NCBI GenBank assembly: GCA_963668655.2
Contig: CAXXPQ010000003.1
Location: forward strand, 310,001 to 374,000
Direction of reading: 5' to 3'
Origin: G963668655 sp963668655
GTDB lineage: Bacteria; Myxococcota_A; SURF-8
DNA: 64,000 nt
Shown here: positions 52,501 through 61,613 of the stretch, piece by piece
Position numbering within the stretch: position 1 is the first letter of the stretch
Layout of the letters: the number at the start of each line of letters is the position of its first letter
Notes under the pieces: generated by a model
The model's input: only the letters and a program-made list of their open reading frames with translations
Database searches by the model: none
Told to the model about the DNA's origin: nothing
Made by a program: the position numbers and the translations under genes

Positions 52501-55500
52501 CGCAGGCCGTGCCATCGTCGTTCCATTCGAATCCGGCTTCGCAGAGACATTCGTAGTTCGGATTCTGCCCGTCCAGATACCGGCATTCCACGTGATCGCC
52601 CGTGCAGGGCGCGGGATCGGCCGTGCAGGGATTGTAGACCGGCTGCACGGAAAGCTCGTAGGTGTTGCAGACCGGATTGTCGTACGGGGCCACGACGATG
52701 TAATAGAACCCGTTGTTTTCGGCCTGGTAGACGATTTCCTCGTTGCTGTCGTCCGTGATGCTCTGGGCCACGGGGGCGCCGAGATCGGCGTTCCAGTACA
52801 GGTACAGATCCAGGTCGCCGTTGGCGTCGTCGAAGGTGGCGTTGATGCGCACCACCTGATCCTTGTCCAGCCTCATGACGTAAAGGTCCAGATCCCGGAA
52901 GGTGTCGTCCTGCATGCTGATGCGGTTCGCCGTCGTGTACGGCAGCGGGATTTCCGTGGCCTCGGAAAGGGCGTCGTTTTCCTCCAGGTCGTCGTCCACG
53001 CACCACTGGACGCAAGTCGATGAACCGTCCTCCCAGGCGTAGCCCTGGTCGCAACGGCAGAGATAATTGGAGGACTCCGAAAGATCCACCACGCAGTGGG
53101 AATTGACGGAGTATTCCGTGCCGCAGTCCACGCCCTGGCAATAGTCGATGACCGTGCATCCGGTCACGGCGTCTCCCTCGTAGTCGTCGTCACAGACGCA
53201 GGAAGTGCTGGCCTCGTCGCAATGCGCGTGCGCGCCGCAATCGATGTCATCGCAGGTCAGGGCCTGGACGCAGGCGTCGTCCGGAGGAGCGCCGATGTAT
53301 CCGTTTTCACAGAAACAGTCGCCGTCGAAACAGTAGGCGTTTGCACCGCAATCGATTCCCTGGCAGGGATTTTCCGGATCGCAGGCGATGATGGGATTGC
53401 CCTGGTATCCGGTATCGCAGACACAGTCACCGTTGTCGCAATGGGCGTTTTCTCCGCAGATGACACCCAGGCACGGTCCCGAACACTGGTCGTCCGGTAC
53501 GCCGCAGCCGCAGACGCCGGGCAGGGTTTTGTCGGGATCGTTGGGACAGGCATCCGTGCAGTTGGGCGTGCCGTCCTCGTCCGAGTCCGCGTCGGAGACG
53601 CCGCAGCCGCAGAAGCCTGCGTCCAGTTTGTTCGGGTCGTTGGGGCAGCCGTCCAGACAGTCCGGGAGACTGTCGTTGTCCGAGTTGGCGTCGGACACGC
53701 CGCAGCCGCAGAGCCCCGGCTCGATCTTCAGCGGATCGTTGGCGCATTTGTCCAGGCAATCGGGCGTCAGGTCGGAATCGGAATCCGTTTCGGGTTCGCC
53801 GCAGCCGCAGAAACCCGGCTCGGTCTTGTTGATGTCATTGGGGCAGCCGTCCAGGCAATTCAGGGTGCCGTCGCCGTCCGAATCCAGATCCGGCGTTCCG
53901 CATCCGCAGACTCCGGGAGCCGTCTTGCCCGGGTCCAGCGGGCACTGGTCGTTGCAGTTGGCCGTGCCGTCCTCGTCGGCGTCGATGTCGGAAACGCCGC
54001 AACCGCAGACGCCCGGCTCGGTTTTATAAGGATCGTTCACGCAGGCGTCCAGACAGTCCGCCGTTCCGTCGGTGTCCGTGTCGGTGTCCGGATTGCCGCA
54101 GCCGCAGGCCCCGGGCGTGGTCTTGTTGATGTCGTTCGGGCAGCCGTCCTGGCAATCCATGGTGCCGTCCGTGTCGGAATCCTCGTCCGGCGTGTCGCAG
54201 CCGCAGATGCCGGGATGGACCTTATCCGGGTTGTCGGGGCAGTAATCGAAGCAGTCCGGGATATTGTCGCCGTCCAGATCTTCGTCGGATTCACCGCAGC
54301 CGCAGGCACCGGGTGCGATTTTATTGATGTCGTTCGGACAGCCGTCCTGGCAATCCACCGTTCCATCCGTGTCCGTATCCGCGTCGGACACGCCGCAGCC
54401 GCAGATGCCGGGCGCAATTTTATTGATGTCGTTCGGGCAGCCGTCCAGGCAGTTGGCCGTGCCGTCGGTATCGGAATCCGTGTCCGGAGAGCCGCAGCCA
54501 CAGATGCCCGGCTCCGTCTTGTTGGAATCCTGGGGGCAGTCGTCCAGGCAATCGATGCGATTGTCGTTGTCCGTATCCGTCTGACAGTCCGTGTTGCAGC
54601 GGCCGGTGGAGTCGTCGCAGTCCCATGCCTGGCAGTCCTCTCCCAGGCCGTAGCCGTCGAAGTCGAAATCCATGCATCCGCATACGTTTTCCACGCCGAG
54701 GCTGGCGTGAGAGATCGGCATGAAATCCATCAGGTTTTCCCCGGTGTCCGCACCATCGGGACAGCGGGAGAGCAATCCTGTCTCCCGGGCCTCCGGGGCG
54801 GGGCTTCCTTCCCCGAAATAGTAATCGGGATTGGCGAAGGTTCCGTATCCCACGGCGTCGAGAATCTCATCGCCCCAGATCAGTTCCACGCTTCCCGGTG
54901 CTCCTGTCCAGCAGACGACACTGCTCAGTTGATCGACGCTGCCGTCTTCCGGACCGGTAGCCACGACGAAGTACCCGAATTCGTCGGTGGAACCTTGCAG
55001 AACGATTTCTTCGTATTCCGATCCGTCCAGGCCGGAGTAGCCAACAAGGCGCGCGCCGGTAAGCGTCAGGTTCGGATCGCCAAGGATTTCCGTATAGCAG
55101 TGATCGACACCCGGAGCGGCGAACTGGATTTCGTTTATGAGCAGCACCGGCGGCGGGATCTCCTGATCGGCGTCATTTTCCACATCGCCGTCCGTGTCGC
55201 CGTCCGTATCACCATCGGTATCGCCGTCCGTGTCACCATCGGTATCCCCGTCCGTATCGCCGTCCGTGTCACCATCCGTATCGCCATCGGTGTCGCCGTC
55301 CGTGTCCCCGTCCGTATCGCCATCGGTGTCGCCGTCAACATCCCCACCGGTATCGTCGTCCGTGTCACCATCGGGAGGATTTTCCTCGTCCCCGTCCGTA
55401 ACGGCGTCGTCTTCGTCTCCATCGGTGGCAATTCCGTCCTCATCTCCGTCGGGAGTCTCCGAGTCGTCTCCATCCGGAGTCGGGGAATCGTCGCTCGAAC

Positions 55501-55564
55501 ACGCTAAAAGGCTGAACGACATTATAAAGAGAGCGAGGAGAATCAAAATACGGCTGTCCTTCAT
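49505..55564 (-). CDS. Giant multidomain surface lipoprotein (TSP3-like repeats, EGF-like, five PPC, P domain)
   Basis: A 2019-residue lipoprotein. Signal peptide ends SLLAC-SS. Residues ~25-145 are an Asp-Gly linker with about twelve DGDT units. A lamin-tail-like domain follows (LLINEIQFAAPGVDHCYTEI), then eleven thrombospondin-type-3-like Cys/Asp repeats (pattern CPNDINKxxPGxCGCG, likely calcium-binding), EGF-like segments, five pre-peptidase C-terminal domains (each with DDxxExNDT, GDIDxxLYD and SDNE), alternating with EGF-like segments, and a C-terminal proprotein-convertase P domain (DVTLEITETAAIDDLVCLVV). No protease catalytic domain is present. It probably serves adhesion or substrate capture at the cell surface. 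Own terminator follows. Confidence 0.88.
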   Translation of the reverse strand: MKDSRILILLALFIMSFSLLACSSDDSPTPDGDDSETPDGDEDGIATDGDEDDAVTDGDEENPPDGDTDDDTGGDVDGDTDGDTDGDTDGDTDGDTDGDTDGDTDGDTDGDTDGDTDGDTDGDTDGDVENDADQEIPPPVLLINEIQFAAPGVDHCYTEILGDPNLTLTGARLVGYSGLDGSEYEEIVLQGSTDEFGYFVVATGPEDGSVDQLSSVVCWTGAPGSVELIWGDEILDAVGYGTFANPDYYFGEGSPAPEARETGLLSRCPDGADTGENLMDFMPISHASLGVENVCGCMDFDFDGYGLGEDCQAWDCDDSTGRCNTDCQTDTDNDNRIDCLDDCPQDSNKTEPGICGCGSPDTDSDTDGTANCLDGCPNDINKIAPGICGCGVSDADTDTDGTVDCQDGCPNDINKIAPGACGCGESDEDLDGDNIPDCFDYCPDNPDKVHPGICGCDTPDEDSDTDGTMDCQDGCPNDINKTTPGACGCGNPDTDTDTDGTADCLDACVNDPYKTEPGVCGCGVSDIDADEDGTANCNDQCPLDPGKTAPGVCGCGTPDLDSDGDGTLNCLDGCPNDINKTEPGFCGCGEPETDSDSDLTPDCLDKCANDPLKIEPGLCGCGVSDANSDNDSLPDCLDGCPNDPNKLDAGFCGCGVSDADSDEDGTPNCTDACPNDPDKTLPGVCGCGVPDDQCSGPCLGVICGENAHCDNGDCVCDTGYQGNPIIACDPENPCQGIDCGANAYCFDGDCFCENGYIGAPPDDACVQALTCDDIDCGAHAHCDEASTSCVCDDDYEGDAVTGCTVIDYCQGVDCGTEYSVNSHCVVDLSESSNYLCRCDQGYAWEDGSSTCVQWCVDDDLEENDALSEATEIPLPYTTANRISMQDDTFRDLDLYVMRLDKDQVVRINATFDDANGDLDLYLYWNADLGAPVAQSITDDSNEEIVYQAENNGFYYIVVAPYDNPVCNTYELSVQPVYNPCTADPAPCTGDHVECRYLDGQNPNYECLCEAGFEWNDDGTACEEWCPDDDMEPNDTVESADEIDLDFVRTDLVLSSIDPDWFSFTVEANTLITMEALFEHAQGDIDIYLYDADDTTNYLVRGYSATDNERIQYHTETGGEFFLRVNVFEFGGEICSGYDLSVAGESMLNPCTQDPSPCPGQNMNCRFLFEGDPNYECTCPIDMIFNEDGSDCVTDPCLDVDCVTDFSDDSHCVIDWEEPEGYDCVCNENYIFDPETDVCAWQCEDDALGNNNTSATATPITLDYHNPDLISQNGKERDYDWFTFDLLEGQAVRIFLRFEHEFGDIDAKLYDFAAENGASGSVASGLSSSDNEDFLYLSPADQTYYLAVQPFSQEICNPYELTVEILPNPCDDSPCTGNNEVCEFLPGQDPAYQCICMEGFILDEIDGECVADPCETADCETSFSVNSHCELDWEQPDDYVCVCDELYDWNEDSQSCEWFCRNDAYEDDDTSDLATPVVLPFVEDLLVAEYGEGRDNDWFAIDIPEDKGLHVLALFQDAMGDIDMQLYDAPVTNDASGSVARSQTTSDNEEIYYAPPAPGTYYLKVYAFDPDMCNSYGLTIELVDDPCADDPCPGNFVTCEFTPGTGLGYTCTCDGGYFPDPDNNGICVNPCDAAPCTGANSECIPSGVEAYACECLEGFYPIPNTDPVACYDPCAGHACDGSYELGCVPDPDGEYGVSDWACDCEVPFKWDPVKQSCENTCQDDRFEDNDTSDAATPISSLPFDEQNLVLQQAGDNSFEDVDWFSLDLEAGDEIYVLAEFVHSLGDIDILLYDYPATFGASGAVAKSQSMSDDESFLYLAETAGTYYLVVAPYSDQCNSYDLSIVHTPCSGNPCAAVEHGSGSCQSDMEANTYFCLCEAGYVWNGDTGLCESDSSWNCDVQDPPLDIPDDDQMDVTLEITETAAIDDLVCLVVDIEHTYLGDIALTLSSPVSGPVMVRSSSFNEGDGRLYSGYEISDFAGEAPNGIWTLNIADTYGADTGVLNSWCLILGPCPEGLPLDE
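55186..55334 (-). repeat. 12-base tandem repeat coding the DGDT linker
   Basis: About twelve units of the type GAYGGYGACACN (minus strand), differing mainly at third codon positions. It encodes the linker of the giant lipoprotein and is prone to length variation. Confidence 0.85.
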
Positions 55565-55945
55565 TTCATACCTCCATGCCGGGGAAACATCGCCCAGGTG
55601 TCGGGCGAACCATGATGTATACGTTGATCGTATCTTTTAAAATTATGGACTCGGATCTCATTTCTGTTATCCGTGCTTTTCTAAACTGAATGGACACGTA
55701 TTGCAAGCCCTTTTCCCTCCATTGACGGATAATTCGGCGTGGAACATCCTTTAGCCAACCTGTCCGGCTATTTACCGTCCCGGATGATGCACTCGCCGAT
55801 CGCGAATCAGGATTGACAAGCACGGCCATTATCGGGAGCCATCTCCGTGAAAAACGGAATGCTTGATCCGTTTCCGGAATTCGTTGAAATCCGACCGGCG
55901 TGGATCTATAATCACGGCCTTGCTTCGTTTCTCGAAAGGCAACCC
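55565..55945. other. 381-base divergent intergenic region without a supported gene
   Basis: AT-rich from 55,615 to 55,690, probably the promoter of the giant lipoprotein (minus); I could not settle -35/-10 boxes. The ATG at 55,847 in frame with proB has no ribosome binding site and adds residues absent from the family. Confidence 0.55.
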
Positions 55946-57061
55946 ATGATTCGTTTCGATCCGAACAGGCTTCGGCGCGTCGTCATCAAGATCGGCAGCA
56001 GTTCCATCGTCAAGGAAAGCGGACGGGTCCGCCTCGGTTTTCTGGGACAACTCGTCACGGTTCTGGGGCGGCTTCACCGCCGGGGTATCGGGGTGGTGCT
56101 CGTGTCCTCCGGGGCCATCGCCATGGGATACACGCGGCTGGGCTTCAAGGAAAAACCCGGAGACATTCCCTCTCGGCAGGCCTGCGCCGCCGCCGGGCAG
56201 ACCGAACTGATGTCTCTTTACCAAAAGCTGTTCGAAACCAATCATCTCCAGACTGCCCAGGTGCTGCTCACCCGGGACGACATGGAAGATCGCCGTCGTT
56301 ACCTGAACGCGCGGGAAACGCTGCTGAAACTGATGGAATTCTCCCTGATTCCCATCATCAACGAAAACGATTCCGTGGCCGTGGAGGAAATTCAATACGG
56401 CGACAACGACCGCATTTCCGCATTAGTGGCCGGAGCGGTGGACGCCGATCTTCTGGTTCTGATGACGGACGTGGACGGCCTGTACACGACAAATTCGGAA
56501 GGAAACCGCTCCCTGGTGCCCCGGATCGAAGGAGAAATGGACGACTGGCTTATGGCCTGCGGCCCGAACGGATCCCTGGGCAGCGGCGGCATGCGCTCGA
56601 AACTGGAAGCCGCCGGGCTTTGCCGCCAGTACGGCATCCCGTGCCTGATCGCCAGAAGCGAGGGCGTGGTGCTGGACCGGGCGTTGAACGGCGAGGAGGT
56701 CGGGACGTATATCGTCGCGGGAGAGCGCCGGCTGGACGGTCGCCATCGCTGGCTGTTGAAGGCCGCCGGCGTCCAGGGCGCGCTTCAAATCGACGAAGGC
56801 GCGAGAAAAGCGCTGGTGGAAGGAAAAAAAAGTCTGTTGCCGAAGGGGGTTATCGGTGTCGAGGGCGATTTCGCCCGGGGCGCCGTGGTGCGGATTCTGG
56901 ATGCGGACGGCCGGGAGGTCGGGCGCGGCGTGGTGCGATACAATGCCGCGGATCTTTCGCGTATCCGGAAATGCTATGGACATGAAATCACGGGCATTCT
57001 GGGATACACGTTCGGGGATGAGGTCATTCACCGCGACAACCTGGTTCTGGCCCAGTCGTAA
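55946..57061 (+). CDS. proB: Glutamate 5-kinase
   Basis: A 371-residue enzyme: amino-acid kinase domain (VVIKIGSSSIV, VVLVSSGAIAMGYTRLG, the INENDSVAVEE loop with NDRISALVAGAVDAD) and a C-terminal PUA domain from about residue 275. It phosphorylates glutamate at the gamma-carboxyl, the first step of proline synthesis. The ATG at 55946 follows GAAAGGC and places the kinase strand at the usual position. proA begins 10 bases after the stop, so the two act as an operon channelling the unstable gamma-glutamyl phosphate. Feedback by proline is usual in the family. Confidence 0.96.
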   Translation: MIRFDPNRLRRVVIKIGSSSIVKESGRVRLGFLGQLVTVLGRLHRRGIGVVLVSSGAIAMGYTRLGFKEKPGDIPSRQACAAAGQTELMSLYQKLFETNHLQTAQVLLTRDDMEDRRRYLNARETLLKLMEFSLIPIINENDSVAVEEIQYGDNDRISALVAGAVDADLLVLMTDVDGLYTTNSEGNRSLVPRIEGEMDDWLMACGPNGSLGSGGMRSKLEAAGLCRQYGIPCLIARSEGVVLDRALNGEEVGTYIVAGERRLDGRHRWLLKAAGVQGALQIDEGARKALVEGKKSLLPKGVIGVEGDFARGAVVRILDADGREVGRGVVRYNAADLSRIRKCYGHEITGILGYTFGDEVIHRDNLVLAQS

Positions 57062-57071
57062 GGAGAAACGC

Positions 57072-58319
57072 ATGACCGACCTGAATCCGATTCTGGAAGA
57101 GGCCCGCAAGGCCGCCGACGAACTGGCGAAAAGCAGCGCGGAAGTCCGCAATCTGGCGTTACGCAATATCTCCAAAATGTTACTGAAAAAGCGTTCCGGA
57201 CTCATGGGGGAGAACAAGCGGGATGTCCAGGAGGCCATTCAGGCGAAGCGCCCCGCCGCCATCATCGACCGGCTGACCCTGAGCGAGGATCGCATCGACG
57301 GCATGGCCACGAGCCTTTTGGAAATCGCCGCGCTTCCCGACCCGGTGGGCGAGATTTTCGATCTCCAGCTTCGTCCCAACGGATTGCAGGTGGGGCGCAT
57401 GCGCATCCCCCTGGGCGTGATCGGAATCATTTTCGAGGCGCGGCCCAACGTGGTCACGGACGCGGGTTGTCTGTGCCTGAAAAGCGGAAACGCCGTGATT
57501 TTGCGGGGCGGTTCCGAGGCGCGTCACAGCAATGCCGCCTTGGGCGATATCATTACCGAGGCGCTGTCCAAAAGCGGCCTGCCGGAGGCTTCCGTGCAGG
57601 TGTTGAAAGACACCGACCGCGAGTTGGTGCTGGAACTTCTGCGCGCCCGGGATCGTGTGGACCTTGTGATTCCCCGGGGCGGCGAGGGGCTGATTCGCTT
57701 TGTCGGGGAAAACGCAACGGTTCCACTGGTTTATCACTACAAGGGCGTCTGCCACGTTTTCGTGGACCGGGACGCCGATTTGGAAAAGGCGGCGGAAATC
57801 GTGCTGAACGCCAAGGTTCAGCGCCCCGGCGTCTGCAACGCTTTGGAAACGCTTTTGGTTCATGAAGACATCGCGGAGCGGTTTCTTCCGGTCGTGGCGG
57901 CCAGACTTTTGGAAAAAAAGGTGGAACTGCGCGGTTGCGAGCGCTCCCGAGCGCTCGTTCCGGAAATGAAGGAAGCCGTGGAAGAGGACTGGCCGGCCGA
58001 ATTTCTGGATTTGATTCTGGCGGTGAAAGTGGTGGAGGATTTCGACGAGGCGGCCCGACACATCCGCCGTTACGGCTCGGGACACACCGAGGCGATCATC
58101 ACGGAAAACTACACCACCGCCGGGCGTTTCCTGCGGGAAATCACCGCGTCCTGCGTCATGGTGAACGCCTCCACGCGCTTCAACGACGGCGGAGAACTCG
58201 GATTGGGGGCGGAAATCGGAATTTCCACAACGAAACTGCACGCCTACGGCCCCATGGGACTGCGGGAGTTGACGGCCAGCAAGTTCATCGTGCTGGGCAC
58301 GGGGCAGGTTCGCGGCTGA
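57072..58319 (+). CDS. proA: Gamma-glutamyl phosphate reductase
   Basis: A 415-residue aldehyde dehydrogenase-superfamily enzyme that reduces gamma-glutamyl phosphate with NADPH to glutamate semialdehyde. Landmarks: IFEARPNVVTDAGCLCLKSG, NAVILRGGSEARHSN, DLVIPRGGEGLIRF, and the catalytic Cys in QRPGVCNALETLL. Late motifs GSGHTEAIITENY and NASTRFNDGGELGLGAEIG are typical. AAGGAG precedes the ATG at 57072; an antisense-like longer frame from 56,856 runs through proB and is not used. Confidence 0.96.
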   Translation: MTDLNPILEEARKAADELAKSSAEVRNLALRNISKMLLKKRSGLMGENKRDVQEAIQAKRPAAIIDRLTLSEDRIDGMATSLLEIAALPDPVGEIFDLQLRPNGLQVGRMRIPLGVIGIIFEARPNVVTDAGCLCLKSGNAVILRGGSEARHSNAALGDIITEALSKSGLPEASVQVLKDTDRELVLELLRARDRVDLVIPRGGEGLIRFVGENATVPLVYHYKGVCHVFVDRDADLEKAAEIVLNAKVQRPGVCNALETLLVHEDIAERFLPVVAARLLEKKVELRGCERSRALVPEMKEAVEEDWPAEFLDLILAVKVVEDFDEAARHIRRYGSGHTEAIITENYTTAGRFLREITASCVMVNASTRFNDGGELGLGAEIGISTTKLHAYGPMGLRELTASKFIVLGTGQVRG

Positions 58320-58423
58320 CGCGCGCACCGCTTTCCTCTCGAATCGGCAAGGCGGGCTTGAATTTCCGCAAAAAGGCGGCTACCATGAAGCCGCTTGAAT
58401 AACCTGGGGAGAAGGAGCACAGG

Positions 58424-58984
58424 ATGGTTCGGATCACCAACCGGTTCATGATAAGCAGCAAAAAATTCGTCCAGGGCCGTTTCGGGGCGATTCGCTGGAA
58501 GGCGTTCGTGGATGAATTGCAGCCGGAAACGGCGCACTGCTTCGAAGGAAAGATGAATCCGAAAGAAGACGTGGATTTCGATCGGGTGGCGGACGTGCTG
58601 GAAACCGTGGAACGCATGTTCAAGGAAGATCGAGAGGATATTCTTTTTCTTCTGGGGTTGCACAACAGCGAGGACGATCTGTCCGTCACGCAGAAACTGC
58701 TGATGAAACTGCTCTCCGTGGAACGAATTCTCAAGATCGCGGCGTTGCTCTGGAAGCAGCGGGTCAAGAACGGCGGCGAAATCCTTATCGAGCGTAAAAG
58801 TCGGGGGCACGTCCTGGCCACGGTGCGCAACTTCGGCCAGCCGATTCCCCAGTGGTGGGACTATCTGACCGGCTGGTTCACTACCGCCATCAGCTTCGCG
58901 GGAGGAAAGAACGTGAAGGTGGACTGGGTTCGCGGCGGCGAAACCCGGGCAAATCCGGCGGAATTCTCGGCCATGTGGGATTAA
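58424..58984 (+). CDS. Conserved-looking hypothetical protein, soluble alpha/beta
   Basis: A 186-residue protein with no signal peptide or membrane helix. It is helical in the middle (VLETVERMFKEDREDILFLL, then SVTQKLLMKLLSVERILKIA) and ends in a beta-rich part, RGHVLATVRNFGQPIPQWWD with AGGKNVKVDWVRGGE. The ending faintly resembles the V4R/heme-NO-binding-like families common in myxobacteria, but I do not recognise it with confidence. The start follows GGGGAGAAGGAG. It lies between proA and sfsA on the same strand and may share their transcript. Confidence 0.6.
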   Translation: MVRITNRFMISSKKFVQGRFGAIRWKAFVDELQPETAHCFEGKMNPKEDVDFDRVADVLETVERMFKEDREDILFLLGLHNSEDDLSVTQKLLMKLLSVERILKIAALLWKQRVKNGGEILIERKSRGHVLATVRNFGQPIPQWWDYLTGWFTTAISFAGGKNVKVDWVRGGETRANPAEFSAMWD

Positions 58985-59005
58985 CCTCCCGTTTTCGGAG
59001 ATCCC

Positions 59006-59722
59006 GTGGCGTTCCTTCCCTTTCCGAAACCCCTCGTCAAGGCGGTATTCCTTCGACGTTACAAGCGTTTTCTTGCCGACATGCGCCTGGAAAACGGCGA
59101 CATCGTGGTGGCTCACTGCCCGAATACGGGATCCATGCGGGCCAGTCTCCAGGAAAACGCCCCTGCCGTTCTGTCCTTTTCCAACGATCCGAAACGCAAA
59201 ACACGTTATTCCTGGAAGGCCATCCGCATCAGTCGTACCTGGGTGGGCATCGACACCATGCTTCCCAATCGCCTGGTGGAAGCGGCCATCCGCGCCGGTG
59301 AGATTCCCGCCCTTCAGGGATACGAGGAAATCGTCCGAGAACCGGTCTTGAGCGCTCACAGCCGGGCGGACCTGCTGTTGCAGGGAGCCGGTCGGTGTTA
59401 CGTCGAGGTCAAAAACGTAACCCTGGTGGAAAACGGCGTGGCCCGCTTTCCCGACGCCGTGACGTTACGAGGGCAAAAGCACCTGATGGAACTGCTCGAC
59501 AAGGTGCGGCACGGCGATCGGGCCGCCATGGTGTTCCTGGTTCAGCGCTCTGACGGCAAGCGTTTCCGACCGGCGGACGATATCGACCTGGAATATGGCC
59601 GGATCCTGCGACAGGTGGCGGCGAAAGGCGTTGAGATCTTCGCGCTTTCCGCCCGAGTGCGGCCCGAGGGCGTGGAAAGCGCGGGCCTTTTGCCCGTGGA
59701 TTTTTCGAAGGGCCTTCCTTGA
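59006..59722 (+). CDS. sfsA: SfsA family DNA/RNA nuclease-like protein
   Basis: A 238-residue protein of the SfsA (sugar fermentation stimulation) family, an OB-like N-terminal part plus a PD-(D/E)XK nuclease domain. The N-terminus has the VAHCPNTGSMRASL motif; the nuclease signature is HSRADLLL followed by CYVEVKNVTL, and AVTLRGQKHLMELL. The name reflects an E. coli phenotype; the biochemical role is probably nucleic acid cleavage. Start is GTG at 59006 with GGAG five bases upstream, 21 bases after the previous stop. Confidence 0.92.
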   Translation: MAFLPFPKPLVKAVFLRRYKRFLADMRLENGDIVVAHCPNTGSMRASLQENAPAVLSFSNDPKRKTRYSWKAIRISRTWVGIDTMLPNRLVEAAIRAGEIPALQGYEEIVREPVLSAHSRADLLLQGAGRCYVEVKNVTLVENGVARFPDAVTLRGQKHLMELLDKVRHGDRAAMVFLVQRSDGKRFRPADDIDLEYGRILRQVAAKGVEIFALSARVRPEGVESAGLLPVDFSKGLP

Positions 59723-59931
59723 AACCGGCTCCTGCGATGAAATTCCGAGAGATTACGACCGAGCGAGCGGCGCGGCATCCATGCCGTGTTCAAATCGTGC
59801 TTGAAGAACGTGTGACAAACGGGATCGAAATCTAACCGTATTTTCAGGCGTCCCTTATTTCCTCATTACCCGATTACACTAAAAAGAACGGCGAAAAATT
59901 CGAAGAACGTTTCTTTAACGGAGGAACATTC

Positions 59932-61533
59932 ATGCCCGATCGCGCCGTTCGAGAATTCGCAGGCCATCGCTTTCTGGCCGATACAATCACCCAAACCCTG
60001 GCCGTTCTCGCAACCGTTTCATTTCTGGTGGGCTGCGGATCTTTCTCTGATGCGCAAGAAACGGACGAGCCCGTAACCGAAACGGAAATCGATTCCGTGT
60101 TGCCCAAGGAGTTCAATCGTTGCGAATCGACTTCCAGGCTACAGTGGATCGCCTTCGTACACGTCAGCGACCTGCACGCCAGCTACGCCCTTAAGCAGGA
60201 ACACCTGGAAGACAGCCCTTACGCCAGGATCAAGACCTACCAGCGGGAAGCGAAGGCAAAGAATCCTTTTACGCTGTTTACCGATGGAGGCGACGATCAC
60301 GAGAAAGGATCGGTTGCCGAAGCCATCTCGGAAGGAGAGGCCACGCGTGAGATCGTTTCCGCGATGGGTTTCGACCTGCGCGTGATCGGAAACCACGATT
60401 TCGCCTTCGGAGAAGAATCCGTGCTGGCTTTCTCCAAAGATCCACACGGCGTGGTGCTCGCCTCCAACACGAAATACACCGGTGAAAAATCGCCTGGATT
60501 CGGCGCCGTCGATCAGGCCTTGATCCATGTCGGCTGCGTGACCATCGGGGCCTTCGGCCTTGTAACCAAACCATGGGACGAATACAATAAGCCATACGAT
60601 GGTCCCTATATGCCCGGCTTCGAAAGCCGCTACGACTATGCCGAACGGGCGTCGGAACTGGTGGAGGGACTTCGGCGGCGAGGCGCGAAACTGGTGGTCA
60701 TGCTCAGTCACCTCGGCTTGCGTGAGGACAAAAAGGTAGCGGTGGCGGTCAACACGCGCATGGCCATGCTGGAGATGCGGGGAATCGACGTTATTCTGGG
60801 CGGCCATTCCCATTCGAAACTCGAAGAACCCGTGCGAATCGGCGATACCTTCATCGTCCACGGTGGAAGCAGCGGAAGGTTCCTGTCTCATCTTGAGATT
60901 CTGGTGGACACGAACGATGGCGAAATCACGCACTCGCAGTATGCCCTGGTCAACAACGGCCCGGGAAGCCGCGCGCCGGATCCTGAAGTTCAGGCCGTCG
61001 TAACGGAAACCGTGAACACCTATGCGCCGGATGCGTTTTCCCGTATCGGTAAGGTAAGCCGGGATCTCGATCGTGCCGACATCGCCGATATTCTTGTCCG
61101 GGCTTCTCACGAACAGCTGGGGGCGGACGCGGTTCTCGTCCGACATGACGGATCCAGCATGACGTGGAAAGCCGGCGATCTCACCGAGCAGACGATCATG
61201 CAGAGTTTCGCCATCAGCCGCATGCCGAGCGGCACGCCGGGTTTATCGAGCCTGTATACGGCGGAGATTTCAGCGGGCTCCCTATTTCAACTGTACCAGA
61301 ACTTTCCTGACCCCTGGGTTTTCTCCGGCCCCGCCTGCATCAGCCCCACCCAAACCTATCGTATCATTCTACAAAAAGCGATGGCTCTTCATCCTGACAC
61401 GGAAGGGCCTTTGCCATTGGTCATGTCCGCCGCCGCACCGGTGATGGAAGCATGGGAACTGGTGGAAGAATATGTCCGGGATCGCGATGCCCGGGGACTT
61501 TACGTGGATCGAGATCGGCCTATTTCCGAGTAA
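59932..61533 (+). CDS. 5'-nucleotidase-like metallophosphatase lipoprotein
   Basis: A 533-residue exported protein. The signal peptide is unusual (start MPDRAVREFAGHRF, hydrophobic core, LVGC-G lipobox), so it is likely lipidated. The calcineurin-type metallophosphatase motifs occur in order: VHVSDLHASY, LFTDGGDDHE, VIGNHDFAFG, VVMLSHLG and LGGHSHSK. A 5'-nucleotidase C-terminal domain follows (from about residue 360), with DAVLVRHDGS and the aromatic region that grips the base. It would free phosphate from nucleotides or sugar-nucleotides in the periplasm. GGAGG precedes the ATG closely; it stands alone. Confidence 0.87.
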   Translation: MPDRAVREFAGHRFLADTITQTLAVLATVSFLVGCGSFSDAQETDEPVTETEIDSVLPKEFNRCESTSRLQWIAFVHVSDLHASYALKQEHLEDSPYARIKTYQREAKAKNPFTLFTDGGDDHEKGSVAEAISEGEATREIVSAMGFDLRVIGNHDFAFGEESVLAFSKDPHGVVLASNTKYTGEKSPGFGAVDQALIHVGCVTIGAFGLVTKPWDEYNKPYDGPYMPGFESRYDYAERASELVEGLRRRGAKLVVMLSHLGLREDKKVAVAVNTRMAMLEMRGIDVILGGHSHSKLEEPVRIGDTFIVHGGSSGRFLSHLEILVDTNDGEITHSQYALVNNGPGSRAPDPEVQAVVTETVNTYAPDAFSRIGKVSRDLDRADIADILVRASHEQLGADAVLVRHDGSSMTWKAGDLTEQTIMQSFAISRMPSGTPGLSSLYTAEISAGSLFQLYQNFPDPWVFSGPACISPTQTYRIILQKAMALHPDTEGPLPLVMSAAAPVMEAWELVEEYVRDRDARGLYVDRDRPISE

Positions 61534-61613
61534 GAGCCGAGTTCAACGGGACGTCCGTCGCCTGAATCCCTATAAATATTGCATCGTTTCGCTGCTCTTC
61601 CACGTTTTCGGCG

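Noticed and set aside
55186..55334. Short regular repeats resembling a CRISPR array
   Set aside because: Units are 12 bases with no spacers and encode an in-frame DGDT linker.
53096..55507. Plus-strand frame of 803 residues, Val/Ala-rich
   Set aside because: Shadow of the repeat region of the giant lipoprotein.
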